The notes below the pieces were generated by a model. It searched no databases. It worked only from the letters and a program-made list of their open reading frames with translations, and was not told where the DNA came from. A stretch of DNA of 7,539 nucleotides, taken from contig CALCGX010000015.1 of NCBI GenBank assembly GCA_937901225.1, forward strand, positions 1 through 7,539. The letters are read 5' to 3'. The DNA is from an uncultured Bacteroidales bacterium (lineage in GTDB: Bacteria > Bacteroidota > Bacteroidia > Bacteroidales > Paludibacteraceae). Positions within the stretch are counted from its first letter, which is position 1, and every line of letters begins with the position of its first letter. A program made the position numbers and the translations under genes. Below are positions 1 to 6,996 of this stretch, piece after piece.

Positions 1-2
1 CG

Positions 3-1184
3 TCAGAGCTGACATTTAAGGAAGAAGTACGTCAGATCTGCAAACAGGAATGTCCAATGTACGGAAAATCATGGTCTTGTCCGCCGGCTGTTGGAACAGT
101 AGAAGAATGTCAAAAAAGCTGCCTTGAATATCAGGGAGCCTTTCTTTTTACAACCATTGCAGAGGTTACGGACATTGCCAATATGGAAGAAACACTGCAG
201 ACCAGGTTTGAGCATGAAGAGATTACCCGCACTCTTGGGAAAGTGTTTAAAGAAAAGGGTGCTGAAATAAAATTGTTATCTTCTGAAAGCTGCGCGGTCT
301 GTGAAACCTGTGCTTTCTGTGAAGGTGTAAGCTGCAGACATCCCGATTATATGATTCCCTGTATCGAGAGTCAGGGGATTCTTGTGACAGAGCTTGCAGA
401 GAAATATGACATTCCTGTAATAGAAGATGCTGCTGAAGGCTTTGGCTCTAAGTTCAAAGGACAAATGTTAGGTACCTTTGGTAAGTTCGGTGTACTTTCA
501 TTCAACGGCAATAAGATGATTACTACCTCTGGTGGTGGGGCATTAGTTTGCGATGATATAGAATCAAAGAATAAAGTAATGTGGTATGCTACTCAAGCAC
601 GCGAAGCATATCCATATTACCAACACGAGGAAGTTGGATATAATTATCGTATGTCAAATATCTGCGCTGGTATTGGTCGCGGACAAATGACTGTGGCACA
701 AGCGCATATTGATCATCATAAGCATGTACAAGCCTTGTATGAAGAGTTACTCGCTGATGTAGAAGGAATTACAGTACACAAAGCACCTTCTGCGGAGTAT
801 GACTCTAACTATTGGCTATGTACCATAGAGTTAGACCCTGCGTTGAAAATCAAAGGGCAGGAGAATGCATACAAGGAAGTGATTAAGAGCGCTGTGGGTG
901 GTGCAGCCGGAGTTATTCATGCAGTAGATAGTGCAGTGACTGATTGCCAACCAAACGATAATGTGGAGGCATTGCGTGTGTATATGCTGGATGCAAAGAT
1001 TGAGGCACGCCCTGTATGGAAACCAATGCACAAACAACCTGTTTACAAAAATGCTCCTGCATATGTGAATGGTGTTAGTGAAGAGGTCTTTAAAGTAGGA
1101 ATGTGCTTGCCAGCTGGTCCATATGTAACAGATGACGATGTGCGTTATATTGTAGAAACCATCAAATCGGCAATTATTCAGTAA
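3..1184 (+). CDS. Chimeric frame: DUF2284 fragment joined to a DegT/DnrJ/EryC1 sugar aminotransferase lacking its N-terminus (5' partial)
   Basis: The frame is open from base 3, so the true start lies outside the window; the ATG at 57 is internal (residue numbers count from it). Residues 1-112 are cysteine-rich (SWSCPP, then C79, C82, C85, C88, C93 and C102, with CRHP), typical of DUF2284 putative metal-binding proteins. From about residue 113 the protein becomes a PLP-dependent DegT/DnrJ/EryC1 (PglE/WbpE-like) aminotransferase: VIEDAAEG with D124, the aspartate that pairs with the pyridine nitrogen, then SFNGNK with K153, the Schiff-base lysine, then TTSGGGALVCDD, GYNYRMSN and EARPVWKPMH. 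The aminotransferase's first ~150-170 residues, which bind PLP phosphate and build the dimer, are missing, so neither half should work. The downstream dehydratase fits the aminotransferase half (4-keto sugar to 4-amino sugar). Family assignments are strong; reality of the fusion is doubtful. Confidence 0.8.
   Translation, partial: SELTFKEEVRQICKQECPMYGKSWSCPPAVGTVEECQKSCLEYQGAFLFTTIAEVTDIANMEETLQTRFEHEEITRTLGKVFKEKGAEIKLLSSESCAVCETCAFCEGVSCRHPDYMIPCIESQGILVTELAEKYDIPVIEDAAEGFGSKFKGQMLGTFGKFGVLSFNGNKMITTSGGGALVCDDIESKNKVMWYATQAREAYPYYQHEEVGYNYRMSNICAGIGRGQMTVAQAHIDHHKHVQALYEELLADVEGITVHKAPSAEYDSNYWLCTIELDPALKIKGQENAYKEVIKSAVGGAAGVIHAVDSAVTDCQPNDNVEALRVYMLDAKIEARPVWKPMHKQPVYKNAPAYVNGVSEEVFKVGMCLPAGPYVTDDDVRYIVETIKSAIIQ
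393..419 (+). other. Junction between DUF2284-type and aminotransferase-type coding sequence
   Basis: Within these bases (residues LAEKYDIPV) the homology changes without loss of frame. A segment like LAEKYDI is plausible in both families: DUF2284 proteins read ...ESQGILVTELAEKY near their C-terminus, and DegT aminotransferases read ...LAEKYDIPVIEDAAE just before the PLP aspartate. A short shared string is where a de Bruijn-graph misassembly or a short-homology recombination would occur. The exact breakpoint inside the shared stretch cannot be placed from one sequence. The parental motifs are recalled, not searched. Confidence 0.65.
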
Positions 1185-1213
1185 CTATTGAGCACTGATA
1201 CTGCTTGATTAAA

Positions 1214-3181
1214 ATGCTAAAGATTATGAAACGAATGAAAGATATATCCAAATCAGACATGTTTTCACATTGGATCAATATCGGTTATCTTCCTCGTTGG
1301 GGAGTGCTATTGTTGGATTTATTAATCGTATTGATTGCATTTGTTGTGAGCTATATGATTGGTAGTCAAATATTAACGTATGATTTGGCTGCTCGTATGC
1401 CAATATGGGGACAGGCTATATTTGTACTCGTATTACAAGGAGTTTTCTTCTGGGCTTTTCATACCTACTCTGGTATTTTACGTTATTCTACTTTTGTTGA
1501 TACATTAAAGGTTACGGCTGCTGTAGTCGCAAATGGTCTATTCTTGTTTTTAGCCAATTTAATTGTCAAATATGTAACAAATTACATCAATCCTCCTTTT
1601 TTTACTACGGTATTAGTGATATATGTATTTGTAGCAATTACTTTGTTGTTTGGATGGCGAGTAATTATCAAAACTGTTTTTGAATACATTTCTCATAGAT
1701 CCAAGGGGGTAGATAAAGTACTGATCTATGGTACAAAATCAGCAGGACTATCCATTGCAAAAATGTTGCAATCTAACCTAGAAAGTCAATATCGTCCTGT
1801 GGGTTTTATTGCAGATAAGTATGATGATATTCAGCATGACTTGTTGGGATTGACTGTCTATCCTCTGAATGAACAATTAATGGACACTCTAAAAAAACAT
1901 CATATCCGACATATTATTGTATCGCCTTTAAAGATGAAGCAAATCAATCCGCTGGTGGATTTGAAACTATTCATTGATAATAATATAAGGATATTAACTA
2001 CTCCTTATTTTACTGATTTCTCTGTAGAAGAAAATAATGACAATATCAATACTATAGTAGGTCGCATAGAATCCATTAAGGTGGAAGATTTGTTGGAACG
2101 TCCTGTGATTGAGATGGATACAGAAAATGTGGGGACAATCTTGGAGGGGCAAACAGTGATGGTTACTGGTGCTGCTGGCAGCATTGGTAGCGAAATTGTA
2201 CGTCAAGTGGCTGCATTCAAACCACAAACGATCGTGCTCTTTGAAATGGCAGAGTCGCCTCTGCATGATTTGACTGTTGATTTGCGCAAAGAGTTTCCTA
2301 ATCAGCAATTTGTACCAGTAATTGCGGATGTGAGAAATGTGGATATGGTAGAGGAGGTTTTCGAGGAGTATCATCCTCATGTAGTGTTCCATGCAGCAGC
2401 ATATAAGCATGTGCCATTGATGGAGGATTTCCCTGCACAAGCGATACTCGCTAACGTGCAAGGCTCTAAGAATGTAGCAGATATGGCGATTAAATTCAAT
2501 GCCAAACGTTTCGTGATGGTGTCAACTGACAAAGCCGTTAATCCTACAAATGTGATGGGTGCTTCAAAGCGTATTGCGGAGATATATGTACAATCATTAT
2601 TCCTAAAAGCAGCAAAAGAAAATGCGAATTGTACTAAATTCATCACAACTCGCTTTGGCAATGTTTTGGGTAGTAATGGATCGGTAGTACCTTATTTCAA
2701 GAAACAAATTGCTGCTGGTGGACCTGTTACAGTTACTCATCCTGATATTATTCGCTATTTCATGACTATCCCCGAGGCAAGTTGCTTGGTATTGGAAGCT
2801 GCAACGTTGGGTAGCGGAGGTGAAATATTCTGCTTCGATATGGGGCAACCAGTTAAGATCGCGGATTTGGCAAAGAATATGATTCGTTTAGCAGGTTTTG
2901 AACCTGGTAAGGACATCGAAATCACTTATACGGGATTGCGTCCTGGTGAAAAGTTGTATGAAGAATTGTTGAATCAAAAAGAAACAACGATTCCAACAAA
3001 GCATAAGAAAATTCTTGTTGCGAAAGTACGAGAGTATGATTATCAGGAAGTTGCAGAGCAAATAGAAGCGTTGATTCAATTAGCCAAAACTGGTAAAGTA
3101 TTCCCAACGGTGAAGTTAATGAAGCAAATTGTACCAGAATTCAAGAGTAAGAATTCAGTATATGAAGAGTTAGATGCATAA
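1214..3181 (+). CDS. Membrane-anchored UDP-sugar 4,6-dehydratase/epimerase, PglF/WbpM/CapD family
   Basis: Converts a UDP-HexNAc to the 4-keto-6-deoxy sugar, the first step to amino-dideoxy sugars of capsule, O-antigen or glycoprotein glycans. Numbering is from the ATG at 1214 (655 aa, the usual size of the large class). Four hydrophobic helices lie at about 30-55, 67-87, 98-119 and 129-149. A CoA-binding-like Rossmann domain follows (VLIYGTKSAG, ~170). The C-terminal extended-SDR domain has the NAD motif TGAAGSIG (318-325), the active-site STDKAVNP with T438, D439 and K440, M448 in place of the classical tyrosine, K452, and LRPGEK (575-580). The Met-for-Tyr change is normal in PglF/WbpM enzymes. 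It begins 29 bp after the aminotransferase stop and ends 12 bp before ftsY. The start is uncertain: a TTG at 1205 and ATGs at 1226 and 1235 are in frame, and homologs as I recall them favour one of the later ones. Exact sugar product is unknown. Confidence 0.93.
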   Translation: MLKIMKRMKDISKSDMFSHWINIGYLPRWGVLLLDLLIVLIAFVVSYMIGSQILTYDLAARMPIWGQAIFVLVLQGVFFWAFHTYSGILRYSTFVDTLKVTAAVVANGLFLFLANLIVKYVTNYINPPFFTTVLVIYVFVAITLLFGWRVIIKTVFEYISHRSKGVDKVLIYGTKSAGLSIAKMLQSNLESQYRPVGFIADKYDDIQHDLLGLTVYPLNEQLMDTLKKHHIRHIIVSPLKMKQINPLVDLKLFIDNNIRILTTPYFTDFSVEENNDNINTIVGRIESIKVEDLLERPVIEMDTENVGTILEGQTVMVTGAAGSIGSEIVRQVAAFKPQTIVLFEMAESPLHDLTVDLRKEFPNQQFVPVIADVRNVDMVEEVFEEYHPHVVFHAAAYKHVPLMEDFPAQAILANVQGSKNVADMAIKFNAKRFVMVSTDKAVNPTNVMGASKRIAEIYVQSLFLKAAKENANCTKFITTRFGNVLGSNGSVVPYFKKQIAAGGPVTVTHPDIIRYFMTIPEASCLVLEAATLGSGGEIFCFDMGQPVKIADLAKNMIRLAGFEPGKDIEITYTGLRPGEKLYEELLNQKETTIPTKHKKILVAKVREYDYQEVAEQIEALIQLAKTGKVFPTVKLMKQIVPEFKSKNSVYEELDA

Positions 3182-3193
3182 AAATAAAATTAT

Positions 3194-4156
3194 ATGGCGT
3201 TTTTTGGATTATTTGGAAAAGAAAAGAAAGAAACCTTAGATAAGGGGTTGGAGAAAACAAAGGTATCTGTTCTCAGCAAGATTAGTCATGCTATTGCGGG
3301 AAAATCTACTGTGGACGATGATGTGTTGGATAATTTGGAAGAAGCTCTGATTACGTCTGACGTAGGAGTTGAAACCACGTTGCGTATTATCGAACGTATT
3401 CAGGAACGTGTGAAGCGCGATAAGTATCTTGGTACTGCTGAACTCAATGCCATTTTGCTGGACGAAGTGGCATCTTTGTTAGCAGAAAACAATAGTACAC
3501 AGGTAATAGATTTTACTGAGCCATTGCCATGCAAACCATATGTAATTATGGTGGTAGGTGTGAATGGTGTTGGCAAAACCACTACCATTGGTAAATTGGC
3601 TTACCAATACAAACAGGCAGGAAAGAAAGTGTATCTAGGCGCTGCAGACACCTTCCGTGCGGCAGCTGTGGAGCAACTTTGTATCTGGGGAGAGAGAGTA
3701 GGGGTACCTGTGGTGAAACAACAGCAAGGTTCTGACCCTGCCAGCGTAGCATTTGATACCATCTCGAGTGCTAAAGCAAATGATGCTGATGTGGTATTGA
3801 TTGACACTGCAGGGCGTTTGCATAATAAGATTAACCTGATGAACGAATTGACCAAGATTAAGAATGTAATGCAAAAAGTAGTACCTGATGCTCCACATGA
3901 TGTGATGCTTGTGTTGGATGGCAGTACGGGGCAAAATGCTTTTGAGCAGGCCAAACAATTTACCAAGGCTACACAAGTCAGTTCATTGGCTATCACTAAG
4001 TTAGATGGAACGGCTAAGGGTGGAGTAGTGATTGGTATTAGTGATCAATTCAAGATACCCGTTCGTTATATAGGTTTGGGAGAACAGATGAATGACCTGC
4101 AAGTATTCAATCGCGAAGAGTTTGTGAAATCTCTGCTGGGAGTGAAAAACGACTAA
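3194..4156 (+). CDS. ftsY: Signal recognition particle receptor FtsY
   Basis: SRP-type GTPase that docks ribosome-nascent-chain/SRP complexes at the inner membrane for co-translational insertion, pairing with Ffh. The 320 aa comprise an N helical bundle (~15-95) and an NG GTPase domain: G1 P-loop GVNGVGKTT (122-130), DTFRAAA (152-158, the SRP-family insertion box), G3 DTAGR (204-208), G4 TKLD (268-271) followed by GTAKGG, and the closing GLGEQMNDLQVF (294-305). The N-terminal MAFFGLFGKEKK is an amphipathic, basic membrane-targeting stretch; the long acidic A domain of E. coli FtsY is absent, as is usual in Bacteroidota. The ATG at 3194 sits in an A/T-rich leader with no clear Shine-Dalgarno. 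Probably co-transcribed with the dehydratase 12 bp upstream, and terminated by the hairpin just downstream. Confidence 0.98.
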   Translation: MAFFGLFGKEKKETLDKGLEKTKVSVLSKISHAIAGKSTVDDDVLDNLEEALITSDVGVETTLRIIERIQERVKRDKYLGTAELNAILLDEVASLLAENNSTQVIDFTEPLPCKPYVIMVVGVNGVGKTTTIGKLAYQYKQAGKKVYLGAADTFRAAAVEQLCIWGERVGVPVVKQQQGSDPASVAFDTISSAKANDADVVLIDTAGRLHNKINLMNELTKIKNVMQKVVPDAPHDVMLVLDGSTGQNAFEQAKQFTKATQVSSLAITKLDGTAKGGVVIGISDQFKIPVRYIGLGEQMNDLQVFNREEFVKSLLGVKND

Positions 4157-4157
4157 T

Positions 4158-4202
4158 ATAACATAAAAAGAGGATTGCATTGCAATCCTCTTTTTATGTT
4201 AT
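4158..4202. terminator. Bidirectional intrinsic terminator between ftsY and the convergent lipoprotein gene
   Basis: A perfect 45-base inverted repeat: 22-base arms at 4158-4179 and 4181-4202 around one central base (the real loop would be about 5 nt). The core is GAGGATTG/CAATCCTC. The outer arms carry an A run on the left and TTTTTATGTT on the right, so either transcript ends its stem with a U-rich tail. It begins one base after the ftsY stop and lies 12 bases from the stop of the convergent gene, the expected place for a shared terminator. Confidence 0.93.
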
Positions 4203-4214
4203 GAAGTTACAAGA

Positions 4215-4988
4215 TTATTGTACTCCTGCCAATATACCTTCTATTTCAGCTTCGTTAAGATTACGCCCTACGATTACGCCCTCTTTGTTAATGAGTATAG
4301 TCGTTGGGATAGCTGATATGCCGTATAAGTCGCATGGGTTGTATGGTTCTGTGCGTTGATCGCGGATATGCAACCATGGCAACTCATCTTCCTCAATGGC
4401 TTTGAGCCATTCTGCCTCATCGCGGTCGCAACTCACGCCCAAAATCTCCAACTTACCAGATGGGTGATAGGACTCATACAACTCCTTTAATACAGGCATC
4501 AATCGGCGGCATGGACCACACCACGAAGCCCAAAAGTCCACCAATACATAGTCGGTTTTTCCTACCAACTCGCTCAGTGCCAATGCAGTACCATCTGCCT
4601 TCAGCGAAGTGATTTCTATGTAAGGATTACCTGCAGAAGTCTTCAACTCGATTAGATATTCTTGATGGATAGGCTGCAAGGTTGGCATTTCCAAACGCTC
4701 TGCTGGAATCGCTGCAAACAACTCTGCCTTCTGCTCTGGGCTGAGCATGTAGAAATGTGCCAATACGATAGAGTCAGAGGTTACATCCTGTATGTTTTCC
4801 ATTAGCAGGGCATAGCCTTGAGCAACAAAATCTTCTATAATCGAATCTTTTATCGCACGATCTTCCACCGTATTTAATTGTGTGCCTACGTTGTCATACA
4901 ACTCAATATATTGTTCATATGCCGTTTTCTTTGGCGTACAAGCTACCAAGCAGCCCAATGCTAATAGCGCAACATAAATCTTTTTCAT
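4215..4988 (-). CDS. TlpA-like thioredoxin-fold lipoprotein (periplasmic thiol-disulfide oxidoreductase)
   Basis: The 257-aa product begins with a lipoprotein signal, MKKIYVALLALG then LVAC, so C17 would be the lipidated residue. The residues after it (TPKK) lack the acidic cluster that sends Bacteroidota lipoproteins to the cell surface, so it probably faces the periplasm. Residues ~20-118 are a helical, poorly conserved region of the kind seen before TlpA/AhpC-TSA domains in this phylum. The thioredoxin domain (~120-255) has FWASWCGPC with redox cysteines C157 and C160, and the cis-proline P228 in AIPTT. Two further cysteines, C187 (GVSCDRD) and C219 (NPCDLYG), might take part in disulfide exchange. 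Likely role: reducing envelope disulfides or supporting cytochrome maturation; the substrate cannot be told. It lies 53 bp downstream of the ferritin gene and ends at the shared terminator. Confidence 0.92.
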   Translation of the reverse strand: MKKIYVALLALGCLVACTPKKTAYEQYIELYDNVGTQLNTVEDRAIKDSIIEDFVAQGYALLMENIQDVTSDSIVLAHFYMLSPEQKAELFAAIPAERLEMPTLQPIHQEYLIELKTSAGNPYIEITSLKADGTALALSELVGKTDYVLVDFWASWCGPCRRLMPVLKELYESYHPSGKLEILGVSCDRDEAEWLKAIEEDELPWLHIRDQRTEPYNPCDLYGISAIPTTILINKEGVIVGRNLNEAEIEGILAGVQ

Positions 4989-4996
4989 ATCCTTGC

Positions 4997-5017
4997 CTTT
5001 AAACTTTAAACTCTAAA
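4997..5017. repeat. Three tandem 7-bp units (CTTTAAA, CTTTAAA, CTCTAAA)
   Basis: Plus-strand units at 4997-5003, 5004-5010 and 5011-5017; the third differs by one base. On the coding (minus) strand this forms a TTTAAAG-type leader ending 8 bases before the lipoprotein ATG, so it occupies the place of the ribosome-binding region. See the similar 7-bp-period repeats at 6174, 7356 and 7471. Confidence 0.8.
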
Positions 5018-5041
5018 CAGTAGCGAAGCGTTCACTAAACA

Positions 5042-5563
5042 CTACTCTGCATTTGCCAATGGACTAGCTTGTGTATACACGCGTGCGGCCAATTCTTGGT
5101 CAATTTGGTACAAACCATAACCATTGTCGCCAATCAATCGAAGTTTGTGTACCAAGTCGGTAGCATTCTCTTCCTCCTCCACTTGCTCGTCCACAAACCA
5201 ATTGAGGCGACTTTGCAATGCGAAATCTTTCTCCTCCACAGCAAGTGCCATCAGGTTATTGATGAGTGCTGTCACTTTACCTTCGTGCTCAAGGGTGTTC
5301 TCAAATGCGGCCAAAGGACTTGCCCACTCGGTAGGAACTTCAGCGATAGGAGCGAGCAATACGCGTCCGCCACGACTTTGCAGGTAATTCAGCAAAATCA
5401 TCGCATGGTCTTGCTCCTCTTTGAATTGGATAGCAAACCAGTTTGCAATACCTGGGAAACCTGCATCTTGGCAGTATGCTGACATACTCAAATATAAATA
5501 CGCCGACCACATCTCGGCATTGATTTGGGCGTTAATAGCCTCTTCTAAGCGTTTTGCAATCAT
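5042..5563 (-). CDS. ftnA: Non-haem ferritin (FtnA type)
   Basis: Cytoplasmic iron-storage protein: oxidises Fe(II) at a di-iron centre and stores the mineral in a 24-subunit shell. The length (173 aa) and spacing fit bacterial ferritin. In E. coli FtnA numbering, which aligns here without gaps at these positions, all ferroxidase ligands are visible: site A E17, E50 and H53; site B E94, Q127 and E130; site C E49, E126 and E129. No haem-ligand methionine is seen at the bacterioferritin position, so FtnA fits better than Bfr. The C-terminal tail (AARVYTQASPLANAE) is past the helical bundle. The ATG at 5563 gives the canonical N-terminus. It is followed 53 bp later by the lipoprotein gene and preceded by a 102-bp A/T-rich gap after folA that could hold its own promoter; I see no clear Bacteroidota -7 element (TAnnTTTG) there. 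Confidence 0.97.
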   Translation of the reverse strand: MIAKRLEEAINAQINAEMWSAYLYLSMSAYCQDAGFPGIANWFAIQFKEEQDHAMILLNYLQSRGGRVLLAPIAEVPTEWASPLAAFENTLEHEGKVTALINNLMALAVEEKDFALQSRLNWFVDEQVEEEENATDLVHKLRLIGDNGYGLYQIDQELAARVYTQASPLANAE

Positions 5564-5665
5564 AATTCGTGTGTTTTAATATTATTTAGTGTTGTGTTTT
5601 GCATTTTTATGTACAAAAATTGTGCCACTAATCGTCTTTAATGTAGATAAATAGTATTTTCTTAC

Positions 5666-6154
5666 CTATCTTTTTGTATATACAGCAAATGTATATGGAT
5701 AAGGATTCTTCTCATCCGCGTCGTGGCGCTCTTCGCTCACGCATTGCCAGATGGCAGGATCTATCTCAGGGAAAAAGGTGTCTGCATCTTCCCACGAGTG
5801 GTGAATATGGGTGATATAGAGTTTGTCCACAAGTGGCAAGAATTGGCGATAGACCATACCTCCTCCAATGATAAATGCCTGTTCATCAGCAGCTACTGCT
5901 GCTTGTGCCTCTGGGATAGAGTGTACCACCTCGGTATTCTCGAATGTGAAGTCTTCGCGGTCAGAAAGCACGATGTTGCGGCGATTAGGCAGCGGGTGCT
6001 TGGGCAGTGAGAAGAATGTGCGCTCGCCCATAATAACGGTGCAACCTTGTGTTTTCTCTTTGAAGTATTTTAAGTCACTAGGCAAATGGCAAAGCAAGTC
6101 GCCTGCCTTGCCGATAGCATTGTTTTCTGCTATTGCTACGATTAGATTCAGCAT
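5666..6154 (-). CDS. folA: Dihydrofolate reductase
   Basis: NADPH-dependent reduction of dihydrofolate to tetrahydrofolate, in the cytoplasm. The 162-aa product matches the length of chromosomal DHFRs. Visible landmarks: N-terminal LIVAIAENNAIG, LPSDLKYFK with catalytic D27 and F31, VIMGERTF (40-47, NADPH/substrate pocket), PLPNRRNIVLS with R59 as likely binder of the folate glutamate, IIGGG (95-99, cofactor loop), YITHI with T115, and DTFFPEID near the end. Position 22, tryptophan in E. coli, is cysteine here (LLCHLP); I recall this from other Bacteroidales enzymes. It lies 38 bp downstream of thyA, so the two are probably co-transcribed and functionally coupled: FolA recycles the dihydrofolate made by ThyA. 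Confidence 0.97.
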   Translation of the reverse strand: MLNLIVAIAENNAIGKAGDLLCHLPSDLKYFKEKTQGCTVIMGERTFFSLPKHPLPNRRNIVLSDREDFTFENTEVVHSIPEAQAAVAADEQAFIIGGGMVYRQFLPLVDKLYITHIHHSWEDADTFFPEIDPAIWQCVSEERHDADEKNPYPYTFAVYTKR

Positions 6155-6173
6155 ATTCTCAATTTAATTCAAA

Positions 6174-6187
6174 ATTCTTAATTCTTA
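6174..6187. repeat. Two tandem 7-bp units (ATTCTTA) between thyA and folA
   Basis: Plus-strand units at 6174-6180 and 6181-6187, with a degenerate continuation on both sides (AATTCAAA before, ATTATT after). They fill most of the 38-bp thyA-folA gap. On the coding strand they read as an AAGAAT/TAAGAAT leader upstream of the folA ATG. Confidence 0.75.
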
Positions 6188-6192
6188 ATTAT

Positions 6193-6987
6193 TTATACGG
6201 CCACGACACCTGGGATATGTGGATGTGGATCGTAGTCAACCAGTTGAAAGTCCTCAAACTTAAAGTCAAACAAGTCCTTCACCTCTGGATTGATAATCAT
6301 CTTGGGCAGTGCGCGTGTATCGCGACTGAGCTGCAACTTCACTTGCTCGATATGATTGAGATAGATATGCGCATCGCCAAACGTGTGCACGAAGTCGCCC
6401 ACCTTCAAGCCAGTCACTTGTGCCATCATCATCAGAAGCAGGGCATAGGACGCGATATTAAATGGCACGCCTAAAAATATATCCGCCGAGCGTTGGTATA
6501 GTTGCAATGACAGGCGACCATCTGCCACATAGAATTGGAACAACGTGTGGCATGGTGGCAGAGCCATGTTGTTGACTTCGGCCACGTTCCATGCACTTAC
6601 GATATGACGGCGTGAGTCAGGATTCTTCTTTATTTGCTCCACCAATTGAGCAATCTGGTCAATATGACCACCTTGATAATCAGGCCATGAGCGCCATTGA
6701 TGACCATACACCGGGCCAAGCTCACCATGCTCGTCTGCCCATTCGTTCCATATGCGCACTCCATGGTCTTGAAGATATTTTACGTTGGTATCCCCCTTGA
6801 GAAACCATAGGAGCTCATAGATAATAGACTTGAGGTGGAGTTTCTTGGTTGTCAAGAGAGGAAATCCCTCCTCAAGATTAAAACGCATTTGATGACCGAA
6901 GACCGAGATAGTGCCCGTGCCTGTGCGGTCGTGTTTCTCAGTTCCTTCGTTGAGAACGCGTTGGCAGAGATCAAGATATTGTTTCAT
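6193..6987 (-). CDS. thyA: Thymidylate synthase (ThyA, folate-dependent)
   Basis: Methylates dUMP to dTMP using 5,10-methylenetetrahydrofolate, releasing dihydrofolate. The 264 aa equal the E. coli ThyA length and the catalytic residues fall at the same numbers: R21 (phosphate), E58, W80, Y94, R126-R127 in SRRHIVSAWN, the nucleophile C146 in LPPCHTLFQF, R166 in QRSAD with D169, N177, and H207/Y209 in DAHIYLNH. The C-terminus ends VVAV rather than the common PIAI-type tail, a mild change. The ATG at 6987 is canonical (MKQYLDLCQRVL). It lies 9 bp downstream of the OmpA-tail remnant's stop and 38 bp upstream of folA; with no room for a promoter after the remnant, its transcription must start upstream of or inside that remnant. 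Confidence 0.98.
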   Translation of the reverse strand: MKQYLDLCQRVLNEGTEKHDRTGTGTISVFGHQMRFNLEEGFPLLTTKKLHLKSIIYELLWFLKGDTNVKYLQDHGVRIWNEWADEHGELGPVYGHQWRSWPDYQGGHIDQIAQLVEQIKKNPDSRRHIVSAWNVAEVNNMALPPCHTLFQFYVADGRLSLQLYQRSADIFLGVPFNIASYALLLMMMAQVTGLKVGDFVHTFGDAHIYLNHIEQVKLQLSRDTRALPKMIINPEVKDLFDFKFEDFQLVDYDPHPHIPGVVAV

Positions 6988-6996
6988 AATTTACGA

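Noticed and set aside
1..1184. A genuine bifunctional DUF2284-aminotransferase enzyme
   Set aside because: The aminotransferase lacks its N-terminal third, and the join falls inside a segment likely shared by both families; misassembly or recombination explains this better.
1994..2848. Long minus-strand open frames opposite the dehydratase (up to 155 codons)
   Set aside because: They are antisense shadows of a strongly conserved coding sequence, with odd composition (rich in His, Cys and Ile) and no recognisable motif.
3601..3996. Minus-strand frames of 131 and 113 codons opposite ftsY
   Set aside because: They lie wholly within the ftsY GTPase domain, whose motifs are intact; no protein family is recognised.
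5069..5482. Plus-strand frame of 137 codons opposite the ferritin gene
   Set aside because: The ferritin carries every metal ligand at the expected number; the opposite frame is Cys/His-rich noise.
5585..5630. Possible hairpin or promoter between folA and ferritin (GCATTTTTATGTAC...TTGTGC)
   Set aside because: The arms match only in part through A/T-rich bases, and no good TAnnTTTG -7 element with an upstream TTTG could be placed.
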